Assembly: GCA_963920765.1 (NCBI GenBank)
Contig: OY987250.1
Span: 12,578,409 to 12,642,408, forward strand
DNA length: 64,000 nucleotides
Direction: 5' to 3'
DNA from: Ulota crispa
Lineage: Eukaryota > Streptophyta > Bryopsida > Orthotrichales > Orthotrichaceae
Under the pieces are notes generated by a model that saw only the letters and a list, made by a program, of their open reading frames with translations, was not told the DNA's origin and searched no databases. Both the position numbers and the translations under genes were made by a program. Of the stretch, positions 22,501 through 33,280 are shown in pieces; the stretch's first letter is position 1; each line of letters opens with the position of its first letter.

Positions 22501-23703
22501 CCATTGTACAATGCCCTACCAAAAGATTGTTGCCTCTTTGATTTTCCACCTTTTTCTAAATCAACTTTGGCAACAAAAACAACTAGCACATTACTTTTAG
22601 ATTTTGACAAGTTGCTTATTGGGAAGTATCATGGCCGTAGTGGTGGTTTGGTGTATATTTTTGACCTAAAAGCTACACAATGCTATAAAATGAAGGTGAT
22701 AAAAAAGAAAAATGCGGCAATTTTTTTGGAAGGCTATTGTACAAGTGGCTAACTAGCTTTGGAGTTGCTAAGGACCACTTGGAAGTTGAGTGTAAAAGGG
22801 ATGGAAAAATTGCAGAAAGATCTATCAAAGAATTAATTGCACTTATCAAATTGATAGCAACCAACTCTTTGAGCTTTGCAGATTCCTCTAAGTGCTGGCT
22901 AAGACCACTCATGTGCCAAGGCCATGAGTTTCTTGTTGGCTATGCAAACAAATTGGGGACTATCTTCTCTTATTATACTAGAGCCCACCTCCAATGTATA
23001 ACTATTATGCCTTTATCCTCTGGCTGAACTAAGGATGTCCGGCTTACATCTCTTATAATAACATGAATAGTTGAATTGGATTGCTTGAGCTAAACTTGTT
23101 CTTTGCAAAGTCATGTACACCTTTTCTTTCCATGAATTCAATAAACTTGTTTTCTCTTTGAAGTCATCTACACCCCCTTTGAAGCCTATTATCTCTTGTA
23201 CAAAGTCTAGTAGCCCTTTGGAATCCTTGGCAATAGTAAATACTACCACATATTGTCTTGTAGAACATTCAAAGATAGTACTTGTATACTTTATCTTTTA
23301 AGTCCATAGCATATATGAAAACAATAGTGAGTATATGAACCTAGTCAACCTACCAATGGTTGAAGGATTGTTCTCCTGTAAAAACTACTCAATTGGAATG
23401 ACTTTGTTCTATTTGGTGCACATAGTATGTTGTCTACTCACAAGCAAAAAATTATGATGACAATACTCTAGATATTGCATAGAGCAACAAAAAGAGTATA
23501 CCATGTAGGCATGCAAGGGCAAGATCTCAATGGTATTGAGTTGGAAAATATTTTGTTTTTGATAATATTAGCACCTTTGCTAATCTCTATTTCTTGCATT
23601 TATTTATTTTAATTGCACAATGTCTAGCAAAGTCATTGTGGCAAACTCCATGTGCAAAGGGAAGTTGGTAAAGGTACAAAACACTTATTAAAATTTGAGA
23701 ATG
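22501..23703. other. possible decayed coding sequence, unidentified
   Basis: Two adjoining plus-strand open pieces (22504-22752 and 22737-23027) have fair amino-acid composition and are offset by a frameshift, which can mean a decayed gene. I recognise no motif. The rest (23028-23703) is AT-rich with no signal. Confidence 0.2.
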
Positions 23704-23966
23704 TAAGGTAGGCGCATCCATAATCAAGGAAATAAGGAATTTGGAGTAGGTAAAACAATTAACTAATTTTGAAAAAAAATACTGTAAGTTAGGAAGTGGA
23801 AACCAAAAATATTGGCATCAATTTCAAGGTTCCAACTGCAAGCATTTGTTCACAAAGATTTTTCAAAGTCCAAAATCACTAAAATTGTAGGAACCATGTA
23901 GAAGAGATGCTAAAATCAAGGCTTGTTGGTTCTTAAATAGTGAGATGGGTATTCAAAACCTCATAA

Positions 23967-24080
23967 CCCCATATTCAATCAATATGGAGTTGTCAGTTAT
24001 ATGTGGAGTGTATTTGGACCAACACAAAGTCCAAATACACTCCATATATAGCTGACAACTCCATTTGATCAAATATGGGG
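23967..24080. mobile_element. nested hairpin MITE, about 114 bp
   Basis: Arms of about 50 bp (CCCCATATTCAATCAATATG then GAGTTGTCAG, mirrored by CTGACAACTCCAT and AAATATGGGG) around a spacer of about ten bases. Flanked by CTCAT/TTCAT, a possible short target duplication. Absent at the equivalent point of the 2385 paralogue. Confidence 0.6.
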
Positions 24081-24090
24081 TTTCATGCTA

Positions 24091-24190
24091 GTCACCCACA
24101 ACCATCACTTCATCACCTATAACCATTACTCACTCACCTATAACCATCACTCACTCACCCATAACCATCTCTCACTCACCTATAACCATT
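24091..24190. repeat. short tandem repeats, unit about 20 bp
   Basis: Diverged units of the type CTCACCTATAACCATCACT. Present in shorter inverted form at 2485-2545 in the paralogous element, so it belongs to that element family. Confidence 0.6.
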
Positions 24191-24270
24191 TGTTTTTTAA
24201 TTATATAGCCCCTGCCACTGTTAGGTGACAGCCATGGGGACACAACGCTCATGGATGCTGCTACCTTATA

Positions 24271-25639
24271 CCAAGCTCAATACATCTCTCATAAGCCAAT
24301 ACTATATTTAAATAATCAACTTCATTCTCTTTGGAAACATTTAACTTAAATAAAACTATTATCAAATATTTATGATGACATTGTACACTACATGCCTTCT
24401 AAATTAGACATGTGCACATCTAATTATATTGATTTCCACATATCAAGTTGTGACCATATAAACATGCATTTGTCTATAAAAGACATTGTCACTAAACAAA
24501 AATGTTGAGTTGATGCCCATATCCTTTCATCTATGACTGATTTGTGGATACTCAACCTTATCTCTTTTCAAGTGATTAATTTGTGAACACCCATATCATA
24601 TTTTATAAGAATGATTAAACCCTTGAACTTACTAGGTATTGCTTTTGTACTAAAGCTGCATTCTCACCGGGCTTTTGCAAAAATTGGTTTTAGAGCCTAA
24701 TCATTTGCACTATTCAAGAAAAGAAGCTTTGGAAAAGTGGTGACATGAAAAGGCAATATTAAAAAACTTGTTATCTATGTAAGTGACAGTGTGTTCCTAC
24801 AAGGGGCGATACATAAAATCAACTTGTGACGTGGCCATGCCAGCAAGGCATATGTAATGATTAATAAAATGGGGTTCACATCTGATGTTGCTCTTTGCAA
24901 ATACTCAGTATGTCACAATCTGCGGTGACTTGTCTGTTGCAGTCTGTACTTTGTCGCGTTTGTCTCTATTGTGGCTCCGCGCCTTGTCTTCAGACGCGCT
25001 GGCGTTGCTGTAAGTGCTTGTTGTTTCTTATTTTTGTTGTCATTGTCGTTGTGCACATTGCTTCCTTCTCGACGGATTTTGCGTGAATTTTGTCACTGCA
25101 AACAGATTGTTCTTGGAGGCAATGTCCGCAGTTGTTTATGTTGAAATTTGTAAGTGTCACCGCCGCGAGGGAGCGTCAATTGTTGCTGTGAATTGTCGGC
25201 ACGCTCTGTGAGGATTGTGCGCCAATTGCCACTGCAGTTTACTGGTCAAAGTTCCCCTTCTTTACAAAATTTCTTGAGGCGAATGGTCTCATTACATTCA
25301 CAGCAGTTCAGTGCCATAACTATTGCGAATTTGGTGTCTTCAGGCTCTTTGCTGTGGAAGGTATGTTCTCCATATCTCACACCATTGTGATTTGGAATTT
25401 CCCAAGGTTTTCATAGCATAGGCATTACAAAAGCTTCATTCTCCTGCCAATGCGTTCATTATGAGGGTCTGAAGGAGTTGTTCCTGTTTTTCCTTCTGTA
25501 TGCAGTTGAATGAAATCTCTGTTCTTTAGAATTGAGCAAATTAGGATTTTAGAGGTGAAACAATAATAGGGTGATTTTTGCCTTTGCGCTCATACTTATT
25601 CCCTTTGCAACCATGTTGCAGGTTACACACTCACTGCAA
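24271..25639. other. no certain gene; possible 5' part of the Harbinger transposase gene
   Basis: From about 24895 the composition becomes less AT-rich. Short plus-strand open pieces are followed by donor-like GTAAGTG at about 25011, which could be a leader exon of the transposase gene at 25718. The element's left terminal repeat was not found. Confidence 0.3.
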
Positions 25640-25717
25640 CTATTACCGCTATGGACAGCACTTCAAAATCACACTTGTCATTGACGTTGGCTCTCTAGAT
25701 AGTACTCCAACTTATCA

Positions 25718-27020
25718 ATGTCAGGTACACAGATGATCTGTCTTCTACAGAAGTCAAAGTGGAGGAGGACAAGGCCGTTCCTCTTCATGCTATTACAAAA
25801 TGCCTTGTACAACCCGAGCATGATTAGCTTGCTCAAAATGAGGTCTTGCTTGAATTGTTTCCGGTTGTGCACTCCATCATTTTTGCTTCCTGATGACCTT
25901 GGCTTTTGGGTTAAACCCCAATCTACCACGTGGTTCTCACATTTCTTTATGAACAAGTATGATGATGCCAGATGGGTTGAACTTTTCCGTATGAGGAAAA
26001 GTACAGTTTTTCATTTGGCTAAATTGTTGGCCTCTCAAATTTAGAGGCAAGACACAAATTATCAGGTAGCAATCTTTGGTGTTGTTAGGGTTGCTTGCGC
26101 TTTGTACAAGCTCACAAAAGGTGTGTCGTTCTTGACGTGTTTAGAGATGTTTGCCATTGGCAAGCACAATCTGTGCAGTGCTAAGGGACGTTGTTCATGC
26201 TATCAACAACACGCTCAAACACCAAATTAGTTGGCCTACATGTGATCAGCTACGTTTGACACAACAGAGGTTCCATGACCTCTGTGGATTACTTGGTGTG
26301 GTTGGTGCCATTGACGGCACTCACATCGCGATCGCAAAACCACGCTACGTCCCAACGGATTATTATTACTTCAAGTTAGGAGGTTACACCCTTAACTACC
26401 AAGCAATAGTGGACAGCGAAAAGCGGTTCCTTAATGTATTCTTTGGGATGCCAGGTTCTACAAACGATTCTTGAGTGCTGCGCAAGTTGACGTTGTATGG
26501 CTTGGCTACTCATAGCAATTTCTTTACCAACCAAGTGGGATCCGAGGGGTTCAGCCCTTACCTCATAAGTGATTTTGGATACCCATTGCTGCTGTGGCTT
26601 ATAGTGCCTCATTGGAGCAATGTTCAGATGTCCATGGCAGAGGCGGTCTTCAACAATAAACTTTGCAGAGGACGTTGTGTGGTGGAGAATGCGTTCGGCA
26701 CCCTTAAGCAAAGTTTCAGGGAGTTGATTTCTAAATCCAAGTTGCATGTTGCCTTCCTTCCAGATGTGATATTCTATTGTGTCCTTCTCCACAACGTATT
26801 GTTGGGGCAGTCACAGGAGGATGTGCAAACTCTTTTTGGTGTGTTACGAGCTGAGGGTTTGCAAGGGGAGAATGTCAGTGATGCTGCAGGCTCCTTTGAT
26901 GTTGCAATTGGAAATGAGGGTGGTGATGCAATTCCAGATACAGTTGGAACTGTATTGGCTATTCAAAAAAGGCAGATGCTTGGTGTTCATTTGGGTAACC
27001 AGAGGCTGCATATGCCGTAG
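25718..27020 (+). pseudogene. PIF/Harbinger (HARBI1-like) transposase, decayed
   Basis: Three consecutive open pieces (to 26044, 26151-26474, 26475-27020). Order matches HARBI1-like DDE transposases: an N-terminal region with WVELFRMRKSTVFHLAKLL, then the catalytic start GVVGAIDGTHIAI (first Asp, about 26306), YYYFKLGGYTLNYQAIVDSE with the second Asp, GMPGSTNDS, and a C-terminal ENAFGTLKQSFREL (catalytic Glu, about 26686) followed by VIFYCVLLHNVLL. Damage: TAG at about 26041, a one-base shift near 26163 and TGA at about 26472. In live elements this protein cuts and pastes the element, generally using TTA-type targets. It faces the minus-strand ORF1 across the retrotransposon. Confidence 0.75.
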
Positions 27021-27462
27021 GGGCTGAGGTAAACCCTCTCCAAAATTATATTTTAATTTTTGTATTTCCATATGCATGTATTGCTGCGTATACAAAGTAG
27101 TACATGGTTTATGATATCTCGTCATTTGTAGATGTCTCATTATTAAACATACATAGATAGAGGAAAACATAAGAAGGAACATGCTGTAATGAAAATAGAT
27201 TCAGAAAATCATGAGCAATGAAATTGTGATTTCTATTCTCACTCCAACTTCTGAGTGTGGTACAACAAAAACCATGTAGTACTTTGAGTCCCACACATCC
27301 TTCAGAACTGCATGTTTGTCACAATAAAACATGGAGAACGGCTACACAGTATTCTCTACCACAGAGCTATCACCATTCACGATTAAATCACTACTCTCTA
27401 ACCCACAATCACTATGTCTTGCAGGCACATGGCCTCAGCAAAACTGGCAAGATCAACAGCGC

Positions 27463-27508
27463 TCACTGCCGTCGTGGTGTCACGACAAACGTCGGGTTAG
27501 TGTTGCGG
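27463..27508 (-). pseudogene. separated last codons of Harbinger ORF1
   Basis: If the retrotransposon and one GCGG target copy are ignored, the minus-strand ORF1 frame ending at 38080 continues here for about a dozen codons (NTNPTFVVTPRRQ) and stops at TGA, complement of 27463-27465. So the retrotransposon landed just before the 3' end of this frame. Confidence 0.45.
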
Positions 27509-28010
27509 TGTCGGGTTGAGAGGAGCGCGCCTTGGGAACACGCAGGGTGTCTTGCTGCGATCGTGCGTTGCCGACTGAAAACGTTGTCAATCTTGATCTT
27601 CTCTTCAAATCTTTAGTCTTCAGTCTTCCGTTGGCCTATCCTGTGGCTGGCTCTAAGGGTATAAGGGTCAAGGTAGGGATAAGAGCCCACTGGATACGGG
27701 ACGGGTAGATCGGGACAGCAGACACGAGCTGCCGTCCGTATGACGGGATCCTAAAATCAAATTCACGATCTGCTGGCCAAAACTCCAGATCGTGAGAACA
27801 GAGCAAGTCTCGACCATGTGGGTGATCAATCCCACTTCGTCACCACGACAATAAATGGGGTTAAGTTTGGTTTAACCCAAACTGCCCGCAACAAGGTTTA
27901 CAAAACAGAATGGAAATGAATTGACAAACGAGCCTCCAAAACCGGCTAGGAATAACAAAGCCACATCCCACACATACATAAAAAATAAACCCAAAACATT
28001 CCTCTTGAAA

Positions 28011-28066
28011 TCTTCATATCTTCAGATCTTCAAATCTTCATGTCTTCAAGTCTTCAAGTCTTCATG
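28011..28066. repeat. 9-bp tandem repeats in the LTR
   Basis: About six units of the form ATCTTCAAG / GTCTTCAAG in a row. The same tract is at about 36422-36477 in the other LTR. Confidence 0.6.
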
Positions 28067-29324
28067 TTTTAATAAAAACAATGGGGAAAATCACAAATAA
28101 CAAGTCCTAGAAAAGGCAGCAACCTTCTATCTAATGCCACAGATGGCTCAAAGATTCAAATGCTAAGTGTAATAGCAATTTGAAAAGCTCTCCTAACCTT
28201 CTAACATCCCTCTAAATTTCAACTCAATCTAAGATACTGTCCAAAAGTTATGCAAGTTCAAAGTAGAGGCTCTTCTTCCTCTTTACAAACTAAACACTGC
28301 CTCTAAAAACCTCTATAACTTTTGTTCTATACATCACCCATAGAAACGTGATATCAATTTAGAAAGATGATATCACTGGCTTCAATCCATAAAATTTGCA
28401 CTTCAAAACAAAACTTTGTCCGAAAGCTCTAGTCAATCAAAGTGTGGGTCTCAATTTTTTAGAGAGCACCCAAACCCGCAACTTCTACCCACTATAACTT
28501 CTTCAATAAAACTCCAAATGAAATGATTAAAGACAATTTGAAAAGCTATGACAACAAACTATCACTCCTAAAATTTTGAGAAGAAAATCTCATACTGTCC
28601 AAAAGTTGTAGCTCTTCAAAATCTCGGCTTTCTCCTAACAAAAGGGCAGCCACCTCCAAACCTTCACACTTCCATAACTTTCTCGTCCAAGCTTCAAACT
28701 TCAAGTTTAAAGACTTTCTAGAAAGCCAATAACAAGATAAACACTCTCTCCAAATCTTGTTGCAAAATGATATACAGATCATAAGTTATGGCTTGTCGAA
28801 GTCTCAGCCTTTCTTCATAGTTTGGCTTTTTGACTCCAAAATTCAAACACTCATAACTTTTGCATCACAACTCCAAATCAAACTTGCAAACTCATTTTGG
28901 AAAGGTAATCACACAAGGAACAACCTCCTCAAATTTCAATTCAAAATCATGTATACACAGAAAAAAATCTCCTCTCAAAGTTTCGGGATTTTTCCCTTTC
29001 TTCCCACCAACACTCATACACTAACTTCCAACAACTAAGGGATCTTTCCTCCACAATTTCGACCCTATCTAAGGTAGGGAGGTGGGGCACATCAGCCCAT
29101 GCTCCTCCTTATCCTAACCCCACCATAGATGCCAAAACCCTTTTCCTTTCACACCTTTCCCATTGACTTCTAAATCCTTAGTATTTTTATTCAAACAAAG
29201 GCAAAATATATGAGCCTTCCAAAATCTCTAGATAAACATATGAAAATGATTAAATTACAAAATAAACACCATCGTAAAATGGCCACGTGCTCTTGCGAGC
29301 ATATAATAGCGTCAAACGCTTGTC

Positions 29325-29500
29325 TTCAGTTGCCAAGTCGTGGACTTGGTTGGCTGGAAAAGCGGTCGTCTCTGGCCGCCCGCCGGTCCGGGTTCGAATC
29401 CCATCGAACTCGTCGAGCGGTGATGGCGGCTCACGGCTTGGCAGCTAGTGAGGCAGGAAATTGGCCCAGCCAACCCGCTACCTACCCCCCTGAGCTGTGC
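29325..29500 (+). promoter_or_regulatory. tRNA-like pol III promoter segment inside the LTR (antisense to the element)
   Basis: TGGCTGGAAAAGCGG (about 29350) resembles box A and GGTTCGAATCC (about 29391) is a textbook box B, about 40 bp apart as in tRNA genes and tRNA-derived SINEs. The flanks (CTTGGTTGGCTGG and CCCAGCCAACC at about 29466) are partly complementary. It lies on the plus strand, opposite to the retrotransposon. The same segment is at 37736-37911 and, decayed, at about 11700-11870. Confidence 0.5.
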
Positions 29501-29672
29501 ATGTGACAAGACGGCGCAGCGCATTGGAATCTATGGCCGCTGCGTTGTCACCAAACCGTGGTCCTCACCACGACCACCCCTTTTGCCTCAACTGTTGATT
29601 TATTGAAATCAACACAAATATAAAGAAATAACAAGTATTTACATGATGGAGGGAAGTCCATCAGGACATGCA

Positions 29673-29680
29673 CCCTCTCT
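29673..29680 (-). promoter_or_regulatory. polypurine tract
   Basis: Minus strand reads AGAGAGGG four bases before the 3' LTR start, the expected place for the plus-strand primer. It overlaps the pol stop codon. Confidence 0.45.
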
Positions 29681-32600
29681 AAACCTGCACATCCTCCGGT
29701 ATGTGCCAAGTTTGCTCGTCATGAATATCTTGGTTGTCTTCTGCATCTTCTGAATCTTCATCTTTATCTTGAGCTCTTTCGTGGCTTTCCATCTCTTGAG
29801 GGTTAAAAATCTCCTCAAGGTCTTCATGATGAAATTTTCCACTCCTTCGAAAAGCTTTGATTCGTTTACCAGCAACAGGCACGCGCAGAGAAGTCCCATC
29901 CAATTCCCTAAGTGAATAAGTGCCGTTGGTGTGCACTTTCATCACAATATAGGGTCCAAACCATCTCTTAGCAAATTTGCGCACTGTACTATGCTGATGC
30001 TCCAATGTACTGTCAAATACAAGGACCCAATCACCCTCTCTGATCTGCTTGGTTCTTAATCTGTGTGTTTTGTCAAATCGCTCTTTATTGCTGAGCCTCG
30101 CTGTCTTCATCTTCTCCAATGCGATATCAAAGTCACTTGACAACCTTCCAAGCTGCTGAATCCGAAGTTCCAACAATCTTTCTCTGCTTATACCGTCCTC
30201 CCATGAAAGAAACACCCATGTGGGAATATCCTCTTCCGCCGGCATAATAGGTTTCTGCCCATACACAAGTTCGACAGGCATGTAACCAGTAACTGTACTG
30301 TGCGTAGTTCTGTCGGCCCACAAAGCAAATGGTAATAGCTTTGGCCACATATTTGGTTTGCCTTTACAAGCTTTAACCAAAGCATGAATGATCGGAGGAT
30401 GCCCTCTCTCAATTTTGCCATTAGCCTCAGGGTTGTAAGCTGTCGTCAGCTTCAACTGCACACCATAACGTTTGAAGAACTCTTTGGCCTCAGTGGCATT
30501 TAGTTCTCCTCTGTCAGCTCTCATTCGGCCAATGCTGCCATAACGACTGAAGATGTCTTCGAGTATAAATCGGCATATATTTTCGGTAGCCTTAGTCCTC
30601 AAGGCTCTGCCCTCAACGAAGTTTGAGAGCTCCTCTCGTGCCAAAACAAGGTACTTCATTCCCCACATAGCATTTGGCATAGCTACCAAATCTATCATCC
30701 ACTGAAAATGGATCGCTAGAGGGTAAGTAGGATGTAATTCATCTCTGTGGCGCACCTTGGATTGCAATTGGCATACCACACAAGAAACTACAAACTCTTC
30801 AACGTCTTTGTAAAGTCCTTTCCACCAGTACCTCTCCTTGATTTTTGTATAAGTGGCCCATATACCTCTGTGACCTGCCCAAAGAGTATCATGGAACTCC
30901 TTGAGAACTTCAGCTTTGGTCTTAGAGTCCCCCACCACTCTCAATGGTACTTCATCAGCTCTTTTTGCCCTCTTCCATAGAAATCCTTCTCTCAAAAGAT
31001 ATCTATAGGATTGATGCCTGATGTCTTTGAATGTTTTGTCTGTCCATCCTTCTTGCAGCTTCATTGTGCTTAAATATAGCCCAATGTCTCTCAATTTTTC
31101 TTCATAAAGCTCAGCTTTGAATGGCAAAGTATCGATCGATGAGCTCTCAGCATCTATCGTCACCACATAGCCTCCATGCAATAAATCTTCGACATCTTCG
31201 TGGCCCATCATCTCATCTTCATTAGAATACCTTGCTCTAGACAACATATCGGCAATAGAATTCTTTTTGCCTTCAATGTGTACTAGAACCGGATTCATGG
31301 ATTTGATGTAGGCGATCCATCGAAGCATTGCAATGTCTGGTGAAGAACAATTTGCTATCATCCCCAGCAAAGGTAAGCAATCAGTCTCCAGTACCACCTC
31401 TGCTCCAATAAGGTAATTTCTGTCCGCCTTCAGAGCTGTAAGAGCACCCCATAGTTCTCTTTTCACTTGTGGATATGCTCTCTGACGCTCTGTCAAAATC
31501 CTTGCTCCAAATCGAATAGCAAATCTTTTGCCTTCCTCATCATCTTGTCCAATAGCCCAACCTATGGCAATTGGACTTGTGTCAACAGTCACGATCACCG
31601 GCCTCTTGCAATCATAGTTCACTTGCTTGAGAACTAGTGGCGACTCCAAAATCCTCTTCAACTCTTCCATAGCCAAGTTTTGCTCATTTTCCCAAATGAA
31701 TTTGGTCCTCTTACGCAATAATTTGTAGAGAGGCTCTGATATATGAGCAAAATGGGGAATCCATATGTGGTAGAAGACACAAGCTCCAAGAAACCTCCTT
31801 ACTTCGGTGATATTGCTACAGGCTTTCATTCTTCCAATAGCATCAATCTTTTCAGGATTAGGTTTTCTTCCATAAGAGCCACATAAGTGCCCAACCACCA
31901 GAATTTCATTCACCCCAAACTTTGACTTATCAATGGATAGAGTCAAATTCACCTCCTCAAGTCTGCCCAAGATTTGAGCCACGTCATGGATATGGTTGCT
32001 TACAAAGGCTCGGCAACCATCACTCTGAACTGTCAAGTCTCTTTGATTTTCCTCGCATCCTTTTATTGGGATATCATCCACAAAAGGTATGGTTTTCTCT
32101 GGCACAAAGTCTCTTAGAATTTGATTCATAGCGCTTTGCATATGTGCCACTGAATTAGTAGCGCCTTGAGGCAATGTGCACATACGCACCAATCCAAGAG
32201 GAGTCTTCATGGTCGTCAAATCCCTGCTTTGAGCAGCAAGTTGGAATTGATCATAACCAGAGTATAGATCTCCAATGGAATAGATTGCATGTCCAGCAAA
32301 TGCCTCCGCCACTTCGTCAACAACAGGGCCTGATCCTTTGTTTCTGATTGTAACTTTGTTTGCAGGCTGCATATCTTGGATGAACCTCAATGCTCCTGAC
32401 TTCTTTGGCACAGTAAACCAACGGTTTGAATATGGAGCCATTGAAGGCTCTAGTATGCCCATGCGCGTCTTTTCTTTGAGCAACTCCACTAATTTTGGCA
32501 GTAGAGCTCTAGGCACTGGAATAGGCTTCAAATCCCATGGTATATGTGGTACTGTGAATATGACCATTGGTGCTACAACACTTGGCTGCACACACCCAAT

Positions 32601-33266
32601 CTCATCTGAAGAAGAAGCAAAAGCCTTTCCATGCATCAAAAGCATGTCTTGAAATTTCTTTTTCTCTGGCTTAGTCAGGAAACCATCTCCTCCAATCTTG
32701 AGGTTAGCTAGAGTCTCTTCGGTGAATTTGTGTCCAATTCTCTTTGACTCTCTCAAACTTGGCTCTTTTTCAGCTTGTTTGATGTGATCATCAGTGTCAA
32801 ATGGTAGCTGAGTAGCCACTGGCTTCACCTTCTTGTTCACAGTCTTGTACTTGGTATGTACTGCAGCTTCAGGTCTATATTCATCGATATTAGAAGAACA
32901 CAGCTTTGCCATTGCTGTGTAAATCTCATGATGCATTGCAGCTGTATGGACATCAATAAGACAATGAGTAGTCGGCTCTGCATCCTCATTTGTCTTCAAA
33001 TCTTGCAGAGTATGCAAGATATCATCTGGCATGCCACTTTCTTCATACACACCAGTAATGCTCTCATCTTCTTCAAGAACCTTCATTTTTTTTAGGTTTT
33101 TCTCCTTCTTTTTGATAAATCTTCTATGTACATGGTCCAAATCTTTGGCATCCATGAAACTCGCAAATCCACACTTTGTCACGCTCAAAAATCCACACTT
33201 GATAGCAGTATGTATATTGGGGAATTCTCTAGTATTGATATCCTTGGCACCCGTGGATCCCCACAT
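29679..33266 (-). CDS. retrotransposon pol: reverse transcriptase, RNase H, integrase (1195 aa)
   Basis: Intact. Reverse transcriptase about residues 270-450, with LPQGATNS and the catalytic FVDD at 395-398. RNase H about 555-680, with VTVDTSP (D562), RELWGALTALK (E604), LETD (D629) and IADMLSR (D673). Integrase zinc domain H-H-C-C at about 792-832 (HDTLWAGHRG ... CVVCQ); DDE residues D859 (WMIDLVAMP), D918 (RADRGELN) and E953 (NGKIERG). A GPY/F-type motif (KRWFGPYIV) follows near the C-terminus; no chromodomain is visible. It copies the RNA into DNA and inserts it. The frame is open upstream of this ATG and is -1 relative to gag, so it could be made by frameshifting as well as from this ATG. 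Confidence 0.92.
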   Translation of the reverse strand: MWGSTGAKDINTREFPNIHTAIKCGFLSVTKCGFASFMDAKDLDHVHRRFIKKKEKNLKKMKVLEEDESITGVYEESGMPDDILHTLQDLKTNEDAEPTTHCLIDVHTAAMHHEIYTAMAKLCSSNIDEYRPEAAVHTKYKTVNKKVKPVATQLPFDTDDHIKQAEKEPSLRESKRIGHKFTEETLANLKIGGDGFLTKPEKKKFQDMLLMHGKAFASSSDEIGCVQPSVVAPMVIFTVPHIPWDLKPIPVPRALLPKLVELLKEKTRMGILEPSMAPYSNRWFTVPKKSGALRFIQDMQPANKVTIRNKGSGPVVDEVAEAFAGHAIYSIGDLYSGYDQFQLAAQSRDLTTMKTPLGLVRMCTLPQGATNSVAHMQSAMNQILRDFVPEKTIPFVDDIPIKGCEENQRDLTVQSDGCRAFVSNHIHDVAQILGRLEEVNLTLSIDKSKFGVNEILVVGHLCGSYGRKPNPEKIDAIGRMKACSNITEVRRFLGACVFYHIWIPHFAHISEPLYKLLRKRTKFIWENEQNLAMEELKRILESPLVLKQVNYDCKRPVIVTVDTSPIAIGWAIGQDDEEGKRFAIRFGARILTERQRAYPQVKRELWGALTALKADRNYLIGAEVVLETDCLPLLGMIANCSSPDIAMLRWIAYIKSMNPVLVHIEGKKNSIADMLSRARYSNEDEMMGHEDVEDLLHGGYVVTIDAESSSIDTLPFKAELYEEKLRDIGLYLSTMKLQEGWTDKTFKDIRHQSYRYLLREGFLWKRAKRADEVPLRVVGDSKTKAEVLKEFHDTLWAGHRGIWATYTKIKERYWWKGLYKDVEEFVVSCVVCQLQSKVRHRDELHPTYPLAIHFQWMIDLVAMPNAMWGMKYLVLAREELSNFVEGRALRTKATENICRFILEDIFSRYGSIGRMRADRGELNATEAKEFFKRYGVQLKLTTAYNPEANGKIERGHPPIIHALVKACKGKPNMWPKLLPFALWADRTTHSTVTGYMPVELVYGQKPIMPAEEDIPTWVFLSWEDGISRERLLELRIQQLGRLSSDFDIALEKMKTARLSNKERFDKTHRLRTKQIREGDWVLVFDSTLEHQHSTVRKFAKRWFGPYIVMKVHTNGTYSLRELDGTSLRVPVAGKRIKAFRRSGKFHHEDLEEIFNPQEMESHERAQDKDEDSEDAEDNQDIHDEQTWHIPEDVQV

Positions 33267-33280
33267 CCCACGTGTGCCCT

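Larger units (their letters stand above)
23704..24270. mobile_element. MITE with TAAGGTAGG ends, copy 2 (inverted, with nested hairpin)
   Basis: Inverted paralogue of 2385-2822. Left TAAGGTAGGCGCATCC, right GGATGCTGCTACCTTA. Aligns across its length with copy 1 except for the extra hairpin at 23967-24080, which copy 1 lacks. Confidence 0.6.
27509..29668 (-). repeat. 3' LTR
   Basis: 2160 bp, the downstream LTR in element sense. Contains the tRNA-like segment (about 29325-29500), a 9-bp micro-repeat tract (about 28011-28066) and otherwise non-coding AT-rich sequence. An older diverged relative is the solo LTR at 10138. Confidence 0.9.

Noticed and set aside
22504-23027. A functional gene at the two adjoining ORFs
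   Set aside because: Frameshift between pieces, no motif, no splice signals I could support; kept only as possible decayed coding sequence.
29335-29420. A tRNA gene in the LTR
   Set aside because: Box A and B are present but I cannot fold a full cloverleaf with acceptor and anticodon arms; it is repeated in each LTR, so it is treated as a tRNA-like segment only.
28546-29506. Small ORFs in the LTRs (also at 36957-37935)
   Set aside because: They occur identically in both LTRs and are non-coding LTR sequence by position.
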